64,000 nt of DNA from Elymus sibiricus. Its lineage: Eukaryota; Streptophyta; Magnoliopsida; Poales; Poaceae. Every line of letters starts with the position of its first letter. Within the stretch, counting starts at the first letter, position 1. A program made the translations under genes and the position numbers. Below the pieces are notes generated by a model. That model had not been told where the DNA came from and ran no database searches. It saw only the letters and a list, made by a program, of their open reading frames with translations. The stretch spans positions 66,915,086 through 66,979,085 of the forward strand of contig CM077668.1 in NCBI GenBank assembly GCA_039707655.1, written 5' to 3'. Shown here one piece after another: positions 46,625-57,266 of the stretch.

Positions 46625-47230
46625 AGAGAGAAGAAGCCATCTAGCTACTAACTATGGACCCGAAGGTCTGTGGTAAACTACTCACGCATCATCGGAAGGG
46701 CAGCAAGGTTGATGGAGAGCCCCTCCATGATCGAATCCCCCTCCGACAGAGTGCCGGAAAAGGCCTCCAGATGGGATCTCTCAAGAACAGGAACTTGCAG
46801 CGGCGGAAAAAGTATTTCGTGGACTCCTCTGTTGGTTTCCCGATTTTAGTGAATTTATAGAGGTGGAATTAGGTCAAACGGAGCAGAGGTGGGCCCACGA
46901 GGCACCAGGGCGCGCCACCCCCCCTGGGGCGCGCCCTGGTGGCTCATGGCCACCTCCTTTGTCTTCTGGCCCTCTCCCGAAGCTTCTAGTGTCTCTTATG
47001 TCCAGAAAAAAATCTCCAAAAAGTTTCGTGGCATTTGGACTTCGTTTGGTACTGATATCCTCGAAAACCAAAATCAGGCAAAAAAACAGCAACTGGCACT
47101 GGGCACTAAGTTAATAGGTTAGTCCCAAAAAATGATATATAATTGCTTGTAAATGTATATAAAACATCCAAGATTGATACTATAATAGCATGGAACAATA
47201 AAAAATTATAGATACATTGGAGACGTATCA
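46622..47230 (-). repeat. Truncated left LTR of element E
   Basis: Matches 52909-53497. The GC inverted repeat is at 46890-46949 and, in element sense, CTATAAAT follows (about 46852). It pairs as an inverted repeat with 45685-46293. Confidence 0.85.
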
Positions 47231-49772
47231 AGCATCCCCAAGCTTAATTCCTGCTCGTCCTCGAGTAGGTAAATGATAAAAACAGAATTTTTGATGTGGA
47301 ATGCTACCTATCATATTCATCATATACTCTTTTCTTTTGTAGCATGGACATTTGGACTTGCATGATTCAAAGCAATAGTCTATAGTTTGACATGAAGACA
47401 TAAATACTCAAGCATACTAACAAGCAACCATGTCTTTCAAAATATCAATGCTAAAGAAAGTTATCCCTAGCCCATTATGCTCAATCATTGATCCATTCAT
47501 GAAACACACTCAATATTAGCTACACACAATGCACAAGTATGACAATAGAGCTCTCTAGTTGCTGCTTTGTAAGAGAAGATGGAGACTCAAAATAAAAATA
47601 AAAATTGCATAAAAGTAAATAGATAGGCCCTTCGCAGAGGGAAGCAGAGATTTGCAGATGTGCCAGAGCTCAAAGCCTAAATTAGAGAGATAAAATTATT
47701 TTGAGAGGCATGCTTTTCCTGTCAACGAAAACGACCGAGAATTCCCAATATCTTCCATGCTAGACACATTATAGGCGGTTCCCAAACATAAAATAAAGTT
47801 TATTTTCTTTCCACCATTCTTTCACAATCCATGGCTAGCCGTATCCACGGGTGCCCTCCATACCAACACTTTCCAAGGAATTTATTATTATCATCATATT
47901 AATTTTTTTTTCATTTCGGGACTGGGCATCCCTATTACCTGCCACTCTCTCGTGCAATGACAAGTGAATAAACACTCATCGTGAGAATAACACACCTAGC
48001 ATGGAAAATATTGGCCACCCCCTGCCGCTTCATGAGCGGTACGGGCACACAAAACGGAAAATTATTTTGAAAAATTAGAGTTGGCACATGCAAATTTACT
48101 TGGAACGGCATGGAAATACCGCATATAGGTAGGTATATGGTGGACTCATTTGGCACAACTTGGGTTTAAGGAGTTGGATGCACAAGTAGTATTCCCGCTT
48201 AGTACAAATGAAGGCTAACAAATAGATTGAGAAGCGACCAACCAAAAAGCGAAAACGGTCATAAACATGCATTGAACATAACTAACACTGAATAATGCAC
48301 CATAAGTAGGATATAATTTCGTTGCATAACTATTGACTTTATGTGCATGCATAGGGAATCACAAACCTTAACACCAATATTCTTACTAAATCATAATTAC
48401 TCACTAACTTGACTCACATATTATCATCTCCATATCGCAAAACTATTGCAAGGAATCAAACTTATCATATCCAATGATCTTTCATTAAAGTTTTTATTAT
48501 ATCCCTCTTGAACATTCATCACTTTGGGACCAAATTCATATCTTGTGCAAATTACCATTACTATTATCAACTCTCAAAAAGATATAAGTGAAGCATGAGA
48601 GTTCAAGTATTTCTTCAAAATTTAATCTTATCAACTCTCAAAATAATATCAGTGAAGCACGAGAGTTCAAATATTTATTCAAAATATAGCCACCACCGTG
48701 CTCAAAAAGATTTAAGTGAAGTACTAGAGCAACTGCCTAGCTCAAAAGATTTAAGTGAAACACATAGTGTATTCTAACAAATCATGATAAACGTGTGACT
48801 CTCTCAAATAGGTGTGTCCAGCAAAGATGATTGTGACAAACTAAAAAACAAACAAAGCAAAGACTCATATAATACACGATGCTCCAAGTAAAACACATAT
48901 CATGTGATGAATAAAAATATAGCTCCAAGTAAAATTACCGATAGTTGGTAGAAGAAAGAGGGGATGCCTTCCGGGGCATCCCCAAGCTTAGACGCTTGAG
49001 TCTTCCTTGAATATTACCTTGGGCATCCCCAAGCTTAGGCTCTTGCCACTCCTTATTCCTTCATCTATCGTGATCTCACCCAAAACTTGAAAACTTCAAT
49101 CACACAAAACACAACAAAACCTTCGTGAGATCCGTTAGTATAACAAATAAATCCTTAACTATAAGTACTGTAGTAATTGATTCATATTTAATATTGGCAT
49201 AATGCTAATGTACTCCAACTTCTCCATGACTCATACCCCCCGATACGATCCATAGATTCATCAAAATAAGCAAACTATGCAACAAAAACAGAATTAAAAT
49301 TCTAAAAAATTAGGACAATGTGGGCAATTTATATACCAATACCGTGTAAAAATTTCAGATTTTCTGACGCTCCAGTACAGAATTAAAATTCCAGCACTTG
49401 ACGCAAAACTTTCTGTTTTCCAAACAGCATCAATTATACTATCTTCCAAATCATCCCAAAGGCATTACTTGGCACAAACACTAATTAAAACATAAAAACA
49501 CAATCATAACATTAGCATAATTGTGCAAACACACAAGAACAGAAATAAAAAGCAAAAAATTTATTTTATTCATTGGGTTACCTCCCAACAAGCGCTATTG
49601 TTTTATGCCCCTAGCTAGGCATAATGCATAGTTTCAAGTATTGTCATCCTTCAAGTTGATTCCATAAGTGGCCCTCATAATTGATTCATAGGGTGCTTTA
49701 ATTCTTTTCCTAGGGAAGTGTTCCATCCCTTTCTTTAATGGAAATTGAAATCTTATATTACCTTCTTTCATA
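47231..49772 (-). other. Element E 3' internal non-coding region
   Basis: AT-rich. It contains a block (47600-48250) shared with element A's 3' region and degenerate repeats of AAGATATAAGTGAAGCA with TCAACTCTCAAAA (48567-48770, period about 63 bp in the first two units). The polypurine-like hairpin pair is at 48959-49036 (GGGATGCC TTCCGG GGCATCCCC, then GGGCATCCCCAAGC). No supported gene. Confidence 0.55.
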
Positions 49773-50060
49773 TCAATAATAGCACCAATAGTTCGTAAAT
49801 AACGGTTTACCAAGTATTATGGGGCAAGACGGATTGCAATCAATGTCAAGTACAATAAAATCAACGGGCACATAATTTCTATTTGCAAGAATAAGAACAT
49901 CATTAATTCTACCCAATGGCTTTTTAATAGTAGAATCCGACAAGTGCAAATTAAGAGAACATTCATCTATATTGGTAAAACCTAGCATATCACATAGAGA
50001 TTTTGGAATTGTGGAAACGCTAGTACCCAAATCACATAAAGTATTGCACTCATAATTTTA
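49773..50060 (-). pseudogene. pro: Element E aspartic protease
   Basis: The frame includes ECNTLCDLGTSVSTIPKSLCDML with the catalytic D-L-G-T, then a domain with LADSTIKKPLGRINDVLI-like β-strands, VDFIVLDID and PIILGKPLFTN, the conserved C-terminal block. It ends in TAA at 49773. It is about 250 bases downstream of the gag remnant, and the link is broken by stops near 50050-50400. The Asp is intact but the polyprotein is not. Confidence 0.75.
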
Positions 50061-50399
50061 ATTTTAAGTTTAATGGTGGGTTCCCACTCATCATATAATT
50101 TTCTAGGAATTGAAATTTCTAGTTCTAGCTTTTTTCTAACGCTTTCATCATTGCTTCTACAATGTGTTTAGTAAAAGCCTTGTTTTGTTCATAAGCGTTG
50201 GGTGAATTTAGCATGGATTGTAACAAATAAATACACTCAAGCAAAGAACAACTATCATAATTAAAGTCTTTGTAATCCAAGAGAGTGGGCACATCGCTAG
50301 TTAAAGTTTTTACCTCTCTAGACCCACTTTTTTATCAATTTTTTCATCAAGATTTTCACCCTCCGAATTATGGGGACGCCTCCTAGTTAAAGTTGACTC

Positions 50400-51167
50400 T
50401 TATTCAGTCCCCTTTTCATCAAGTTTTATATTGCTAAACAAGGAATCAATGGATGAAACACCAATCATTTTAATATCCTCATCATTACTATGATAGAAAC
50501 CATGAGGAATCGCTTTTTCTAAAAATTCTCGTTTAGCCTTTAGCATGGCGGTTATTTTCTTACTCTCATCCATGGAGGCATATAAAGCTTTAATTAATTC
50601 ATTAATATCAATTTTGGGTGGCAACATTTTAGTCTTAAGATTTTCCACATCATGAATGATTCTATCAATGCTCCTAGACATATCATCAAGTTTACTTAAT
50701 TTTTCTTCTATCGTAGTGTTGAAAACTTTTTGAGCATTAATAAATTCTTTAATATTACTTTCAAGATCAGAGGGCATCCTATTATTATTATTATTATTAT
50801 TATAAGAATTACCATAGGAATTGCCATAATTATTAGAGGAATTTCCAGGAAATGACCTAGGATTAAAATTACCTCTATAAGCATTACTATTAAAATTGTT
50901 TTTCGAGACAAAATTCACATCTACGGGATTATTATTTTCCTCAATCAAGGTGGATAAAGGCACATCATTAGGATCAATAGGAGTATTTTTGCTAGCAACC
51001 AATTTCATAAGCGCATCAACTTTATCACTCAAAGTACTAAGTTCTTCAACAGAATTCACTTTTTTTACTAGTAGGAACTCTTTCAGTATGCCATTGTGAA
51101 TAATTTTCCATAATATTATCAAGCTATTTAGTAGCTTCTCCCAATGTAATCTCCATAAAATTACCAC
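50400..51167 (-). pseudogene. gag: Element E gag C-terminal part
   Basis: After the N-terminal gag block, a frameshift around 51124-51167 leads into this frame. It contains VEELSTLSDKVDALMKLVA, an Asn/Tyr/Gly-rich stretch (NNYGNSYGNSYNNNNNNN, encoded by an ATT/AAT run near 50785-50805), then a coiled-coil-like region (LSKLDDMSRSIDRIIHDVENLKTKM). The layout matches gag tails of Athila elements. It ends at TAA/TGA near 50400. Confidence 0.75.
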
Positions 51168-51732
51168 CCGCGGCGGAATCTAAAAGATTTCTAGAAACAA
51201 AATTTAATCCCGAATAAATTTTTTGTATGATCATCCACAAATTTAAACCATGAGTAGGGCAATTTCTTATCATTAATTTCATCCTTTCCCAAGATTGAGC
51301 AACATGTTCATGATCAAGTTGCTTGAAATTCATAATTTGGTTTCTAAGGGAAATAATTTTCACGGGAGGAAAATACTTGGTAATAAAAGCATCTTTACAC
51401 CTATCCCAAGAATCGATACTATTTCGTGGTAAAGATGAAAACCAAATTTTTGCACAATCCCGCAATGAGAACGGGAATAATTTTAGTTTTATAATATTAT
51501 TATCCACATCTTTTTTCTTTTGCATATCACACAATTCTACGAAAGTGTTAAGATGGGATGCAGCATCTTCATTAGGACTACCATAAAATTGTTCTTTCAT
51601 GACAATATTTAGCAAAGCGGCATTAATATCACAAGTCTCCGCACTAGCGGCGGGAGGAGCAATCGGAGTACTAATAAAATCATCATTATTAGTATTGGAA
51701 AAATCACACAATTTTGTATTTTCTTAAGACAT
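51124..51732 (-). pseudogene. gag: Element E gag N-terminal part
   Basis: A probable start ATG at 51732 is followed at codon 3 by TAA, and the frame is then open to about 51124. It contains FYGSPNEDAASHLNTFVELCDMQKKKDVDNNIIKLKLFPFSLRDCAKIWFSSLP, the gag domain with its conserved FPFSL and W, then ITKYFPP and HEHVAQSWERMKLMIRNCP. The primer site is about 190 bases upstream, as expected. Confidence 0.78.
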
Positions 51733-51922
51733 CGTGGTTACGCAAACAAGATAACAAGCAAGCAATCAAGCAAATAAGAAAAAGGTAAACGGAAGATATT
51801 TTTGTATTTTTGTAAAAACTTTTTAGAAGTGGGGGAGATGAAAACGAGAGGCAAAGGCAAATAAAATAAATTCAAGGAGATGAAGGTTTATGCGTAGGTA
51901 CTTGATAGATGTTGATGATGTC

Positions 51923-51940
51923 TCTCCGGCAACGGCGCCA
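51923..51940 (-). other. Primer binding site of E (tRNA-Asp)
   Basis: On the + strand TCTCCGGCAACGGCGCCA has one mismatch to the tRNA-Asp 3' end. Confidence 0.82.
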
Positions 51941-51958
51941 GAAATTCTTCCTCCTACT

Positions 51959-53497
51959 TGTGAGGTGCGTTGAGATTTACTCGAAGAGGAGGGGATGATG
52001 CAGTACAGTAGAGATAAGTATTTCCCTCAGTTATGAAACCAAGGTTATCAATCCAGTAGGAGAATCACGCAACAACTCGTTAGCAGTACCTGCACACAAA
52101 ACAACAAATCCTCGCACCCAACGCGAACAAGGGGTTGTCAATCCCTTGGCGGTTAATTGCAAGATTAAATTGTATGGTGATAGATAGATAGATCGAACAA
52201 AAATACAAAATAAAATAAATAAAGTAAAATTGCAGCAAGGTATTTTTAAGATTTTCAATATATTATAAAGGTAGACCCGGGGGCCATAGTTTTCACTAGA
52301 GGCTTCTCTCTTGAAAATAGCATACGGTGGGTGAACAAATTACTGTTGGGCAATTGATAGAAAAGCAAATAATCATGACGATATCCAAGGCAATGATCAT
52401 GTATATAGGCATCACGTCTGAGACAAGTAGACCGAAAGGATTCTGCATCTACTACTATTACTCCACACATCGACCGCTATCCAGCATGCATCTAGAGTAT
52501 TAAGTTCATAAAGAACGGAGTAACGTCTTAAGCAAGATGACATGATGTAGACAAAGTAAACTCACGCATGAATAAACCCCATCATTTTACCCTTAATAGC
52601 AACGATACATACGTGTCATGTCCCTTTCTGTCACTGGGATTGAGCACCGCAAGATCGAACCCATTACAAAGCACCTCTCCCATTGCAAGATAAATCAATC
52701 TAGTTAGCCAAACCAAATCAATAGATCAGAGAGAAATACGAAGCTATAATAATCATGCATAAAAGAGTTCAGAGAAAACTCAAATAATATTCATGGATAA
52801 TCTGATCATAAACTCACAATTCATTGGATCCCAACAAACACACCGCAAAAAGTGATTACATCGGATAGAACTCCAGGAACATCGAGGAGAACATTGTATT
52901 GAAAATCAAAAAGAGAGAAGAAGCCATCTAGCTACTAACTATGGACCCGAAGGTCTGTGGTAAACTACTCACGCATCATCGGAAGGGCAGCAAGGTTGAT
53001 GGAGAGCCCCTCCGTGATCGAATCCCCCTCCGGCAGAGTGCCGGAAAAGGCCTCCAGATGGAATCTCTCGAGAACAGGAACTTGCGGCGGCGGAAAAAGT
53101 ATTTCGTGGACTCCTCTGTTGGTTTCCCGATTTTAGAGAATTTATAGAGGTGGAATTAGGTCAAACGGAGCAGAGGTGGGCCCACGAGGCACCAGGGCGC
53201 GCCCTGGTGTCTCGTGGCCACCTCCTCTGTCTTCTGGCCCTCTCCCGAAGCTTCTAGTGTCTCTTATGTCCAGAAAAAAATCTTCAAAAAGTTTCGTGGC
53301 ATTTGGACTTCGTTTGGTACTGATATCCTGGAAAACCAAAAACAGGCAAAAAACAGCAACTGGCACTGGGCACTAAGTTAATAGGTTAGTCCCAAAAAAT
53401 GATATATAATTGCTTGTAAATGTATATAAAACATCCAAGATTGATACTATAATAGCATGGAACAATAAAAAATTATAGATACGTTGGAGACGTATCA
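51959..53497 (-). repeat. Right (5') LTR of element E
   Basis: The inner border near 51959 is approximate because the other LTR lacks this part. It ends GTTGGAGACGTATCA at 53497. The GC inverted repeat (53178-53219) here has no loop: GGGCGC/GCGCCC meet directly. CTATAAAT (53140-53147 in reverse) lies 32 bases downstream. Confidence 0.8.
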
Positions 53498-54618
53498 GGT
53501 AACCCCCTTTTTTTCGAGCACCATTCAAACTTTATGGAGTGTGACGAGTCAATAATGACTCTGCTAGAGTGTGTTTTGCCCCTCTAACCTTTACATCAAA
53601 ATGGTAGCCTCTAGAGTTGTTATGAAGAGACGACACATATGGCGACTCTTCTAGAGTTGCTCTTATGTAGTACATATTTGGATAACCATGATGGATTTTG
53701 GAAAGGCCATATCCTTCGCTCATTTCGAAGGTTGGAGGTTTAGTTTTATTTTTGAGAAATAGGTTGGAGGTTGTGTGGTACAAATTGTTTGGCGCTTACG
53801 TGACATAGGCCAGCCCATTTCGGGACAATATTTTTTCAGTCGTTAGTTGTTTCTTCTTTCTCACCAGTTTTTTTATTCTGTTGTTTTTTCATGAACATTT
53901 CTTTTTAATTCCTACACATTCCTTTTTCCAAATTCTTGAGTACTTTTTAAAATTAAGTATAATTTTTAAAATTTAAGGATATCTTTGAAATCTAAAATCA
54001 TTTTTTGAAGTATTGCTCATTTCTTAAAGTTAGTGCTTGTTAAAAGTTGTGAGATTTCTTATGACTGGAGAAATTTATTAAATTTTTGAACATTTTATAA
54101 AATATTCATGAAAATTTTAAATTCTTTAGTCAAGTTGTAAAATTAATGAACATTTTTATTATTTTTTACATATATTGTTTTATTCCTGAAAACAGGTGAA
54201 AGTGAAAAAAAACCCGGATAACCAACTGCCAAAGTTATTGCTCTCAGCGAGCGGGCCGGCCCATGTCAATTTGCCTGTGCGTCTTAGCGACACTTTATCA
54301 CTTTGAGCGTTCTGCTAAAAAAATCACTTTGAGCGTATGGAGGTCCCATGGGATCTTTTTTGGGATTCATTCCATTCTCATCATTTCTCGCAAAAAAAAA
54401 GTACGAATTGCAATGTGTTTTTACTTTTGAAGATGGTATGCAGTACCTAAATGTGCATACACCAGTACAACACTACAAGTCTACAGCTCCTAAAAAATAT
54501 ATACAACACAACAAGTTTTTCCCTATTTTTGGGAACTTATTGCAGGTTTTTTGTTCGAGGGAGAGAATTTACTGCAAGTTTTCTGTGAGGGGATGAAATA
54601 ACGTCATGGCAGGGTAGC
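53498..54618. other. Unassigned spacer right of the retrotransposon nest
   Basis: There is no ORF with support. 53880-54190 is A/T-rich with GAAATTT/TTCATGAA-type words like the terminal parts of grass DNA transposons. It is probably remnants of transposons, but I cannot assign it. Confidence 0.35.
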
Positions 54619-54849
54619 GGGAGCTCCTAATCAGCGCTTTAAGCGCCGGCTAGGCAGCTGGCGCTCGCGTGCATTCCAGCGGGCCGCAGCCCAATAATGC
54701 GCCACCAGGCCCGCTCGCTCTCCCACTTCACACGCTCGCAGCTTAGCCTGCTAGTATTTTTTCTTTTTCTTTTTCAAAAAAAGCTAGTATTTTCTCGATT
54801 TTTTCTACAGATGGTCTCCTAGGAAAAAAGCAGCAAGTTTAATTTCAAA

Positions 54850-55690
54850 AAAAATCATGAAATCTAAAACGTTTACAGATTTCAAAAAATAGTTCATAAA
54901 TTTTGAAAAGAATTACAAATGTTAAAAAAGTTCACGCATTAGAAGAAATGTTCCACAATTTGTAGATTTGAAAAAAGTTCATGAATTTGAGGAACACAAT
55001 TCACGAATTTGATAAAATTTCACAGATTTGAAAAAATTTCATAGAATTTGAACAAGTTCATCCATTTGAAAAAAGGCTCATCGAATTTGAAAAAACATTC
55101 ATCGAGTTTGAAAAAAAGTTCATCGATTTTGAAAAAACTTCATCAAATTTTAAAAAAAGTTCATTAAATTTGAAAAATAGTTCATCGTTTTCGAAAAAAG
55201 TTCTTCGATTTTGAAACAAGATCATTGATTTTTGGAAAAGGTTCATCGATTTTGAAAAAAGCTCATTGATTTGGGAAAAAGTTCATAAATTTTGAAAACA
55301 AACTTGAAAAAAGTTCATCTATTTTTAAAAAAGTTCATTGATCTTGGGAAAAAATTCATAAATTTTGAAAACAAACTTAAAAAAGTTCATCAAAATTGAA
55401 AAATGTTTGTCAAAATTGTAAAAAAAGTTCATCAAATATGAAAACAGTTCATCAAATTTAAAAAAAGTTAATAAATTTGAAAAAGTTCATTGACTTTTAA
55501 AAAAGCTCGTTGACTTTGAAAAAAGTTCATTGAATTTGAAAAAAAAAGTTCATCGGTTTCTTTAAAAGTTCACAAATTTGAAAAAGTTCATCGATTTTGA
55601 GAAAAATGTTCATGAAGTTGAGTAAATGTTCACGGATTTGGTAAAAAAAAGGTTCCTCGGTTTTAAAAAAAATTCATGAATTTGAAAGGA
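54850..55690. repeat. Degenerate tandem array of about 20-bp units
   Basis: About 40 imperfect units of GTTCATCGATTTTGAAAAA and variants. Frames crossing it (such as the Phe/Ser/Asn-rich one at 55058-55246) are artefacts. Confidence 0.75.
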
Positions 55691-55810
55691 ATCCGAGTAT
55701 TTAAGAAAAAAGGAAAAGGATAAAGAAAAACCGAATAAAAACGTCCGAAGAAAAATCCACGAACTGAGGGAACAAATAAAAGAAAGACAAAAGCATGTAT
55801 TTCACAACTA

Positions 55811-55872
55811 GTAGGATAGCTTATTGATTTGTGCGTTTTTATTCAAACTCAGAGGTTGCGGGATCGAATCCT
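55811..55872 (+). repeat. tRNA-like A/B box sequence (possible SINE relic)
   Basis: TAGCTTATTGATT (55818-55830) resembles an RNA polymerase III A box, and GGATCGAATCC (55861-55871) resembles a B box, with about 40 bases between them. No complete tRNA fold is seen. Confidence 0.25.
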
Positions 55873-55887
55873 GTTGCGTGAACCTTT

Positions 55888-56034
55888 TTTGGGAATTTGA
55901 CGAAATACAATGATATATGGGCCGGCCCAGGTATGAGCGCCTTCATCGCCAGTTCACAGCTTTGTTTGGGAATTTGACGAAATACAATGATATATGGGCC
56001 AGCCCAGGTAAGAGCGCCTTCAGCGCCAGTTAAC
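55888..56034. repeat. Direct duplication of about 75 bp
   Basis: Two copies of TTTGGGAATTTGACGAAATA... through GAGCGCCTTC...CGCCAGTT lie head to tail inside the outer Mutator-like element. Confidence 0.75.
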
Positions 56035-56148
56035 AGAATGCACGTTAACGGACGCTGGAGGCGCTGAATAGGAAATGCCCAGGCGCAGAATAGGAACGGC
56101 CCGCTGGAATGCATGCAAGCGCCAGCTGCCTAGCCGGCGCTTAAAGCG

Positions 56149-57120
56149 TGGGAGCAACTAACTAAGGAGCGCTCCTTCCAACGATCACTTGGGGTGGGCT
56201 AAGAGCGCGCCACTTGGCGCGCTCTCAGCCGCCGCCATGTGTCGCGCTCTGGGCGCTCCCTCCGGATTTTGGTTTTTTTATTTTTCCGCATGCATTTTCG
56301 GCTTTTTTAAAAAAAAAATCCGGGTTTTTTTTGGCTTTTTGGTTTTCCACCGGTCTTCCTTAGTTTTTTGACCAAAAAAAATTTTCAATTTTTTTTTGCG
56401 CGAAAAAACGCTGTTTTTTCTCTCCCGCAAGAGGCACGATTTTGCTCCGCGAGAGGCACGGTCTTGCTTTCGCGAGAGGCACGACCTCTCGGAAACAAAA
56501 AAAAACGTGTTTTCTGTTTTTTTTTCTTCCACGAGAGGCACGGTTTTGCTTCCGCGAGAGGCACGGTCTTACTTTCGGAAGAGGCACGGCCGTGCCTCTC
56601 GAAAACGAAAAAAAAACACGTTTTCTATTTTTTTTCTTCCGCGAGAGGCACGGTTTTGCTTCCGCGAGAAGCACGGTTTTGCTTTCGTGAGAGGCACGGC
56701 CGTGCCTCTCGGAAACGGAAAAAAAATGCGTTTTCTGTTTTTTTTCTTCCGCGAGAGGCACGGTTTTGCTTTCGCGAGAGTCACGGCCATGCCTCTTTCG
56801 AAAAGGGAAAAAACGTGCTTCTGGTTCGGTTTTTTCGTCCGGTTTTTTTCGACCGGTTTTTTTCGTAAAAAAAAAGTTCGTCAAAACCTATCAACATGGG
56901 ATCTAGTTTTGAAGATCTCGACGCGAGAAATCTAACGGTGAAAACGGTTCGAGATTTGGACGCACAGTTTAAGAGATAAAACGTTTTGAATAAACGGATG
57001 TACGAAAAAAGGGAAAACTCTCAGGTTGCGACAGGTGGCGCGTATGCAGTGCGTCACGTGTCGCAACCTGGGGAGGTGAGAGTGATCTTTGAAAGGAGTA
57101 CTCCTTAATTAGTGATTTCG
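56149..57120. mobile_element. Mutator-like non-autonomous element, inner, in the outer element's terminal repeat
   Basis: 972 bp flanked by TTAAAGCG at 56141-56148 and 57121-57128 (extends to nine bases with one mismatch). The terminal repeats are CTAACTAAGGAGCGCTCCTT and, reversed, CTAATTAAGGAGTACTCCTT, each followed by a similar CAA.GATCACT. The interior carries repeats of CGAGAGGCACGG in both orientations (56420-56800). The long frames there (for example 56360-56884) are repeat artefacts. No transposase. Confidence 0.68.
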
Positions 57121-57266
57121 TTAAAGCGCTGACCAGGAGCTCCCGAGAAACCGGGCCGGGGAGTGGGGCAAAGGTTTTGCAAATTTGAACTGGGCTCTGT
57201 TTTCTGAGGCCCCCGAATCTCTCTGCCCATTCTCAAAAAAATGGAAAAAACTCTCTGCCCCCTCTG

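Larger units (their letters stand above)
46622..53497 (-). mobile_element. Element E: Athila-type retrotransposon, gag-protease only, left LTR truncated
   Basis: The right LTR is complete (about 51959-53497). The left LTR keeps only about 609 bases (46622-47230). The primer site is at 51923, the polypurine tract AAGCTTGGGGATGC beside 47230. Coding remains are gag (two frames) and protease. No RT or integrase is seen in the 4.7 kb internal part. Flanking five-base words (GGCGA and GGTAA) do not match, so no target-site duplication supports the present ends. Its LTR start and polypurine tract resemble element C. Confidence 0.85.
54619..57144. mobile_element. Mutator-like non-autonomous element, outer
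   Basis: Inverted termini GGGAGCTCCTAATCAGCGC (54619) and its counterpart ending GGAGCTCCC (57144) are separated internally by the nested element. The arm 54619-54690 pairs with 56085-56148 (shared CTAGGCAGCTGGCGCT and TGCATTCCAGCGGGCC). No transposase. The interior is a long array of about 20-bp units (GTTCATCGATTTTGAAAAA type) and a 75-bp duplication. No outer target-site duplication was found. Confidence 0.6.

Noticed and set aside
45680..53502. GGCGA/GGTAA as target-site duplication of element E
   Set aside because: Only three of five bases agree, and the left border belongs to an inverted LTR piece.
54850..55690. Regularly repeated units that could suggest a CRISPR-like array
   Set aside because: The units are contiguous, degenerate and AT-rich, with no unique spacers, inside a plant DNA transposon.
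56360..56884. Overlapping long frames on both strands, Lys/Arg/Phe-rich
   Set aside because: Generated by the CGAGAGGCACGG repeats of a non-coding Mutator-like element. All frames are open because of the repeats.
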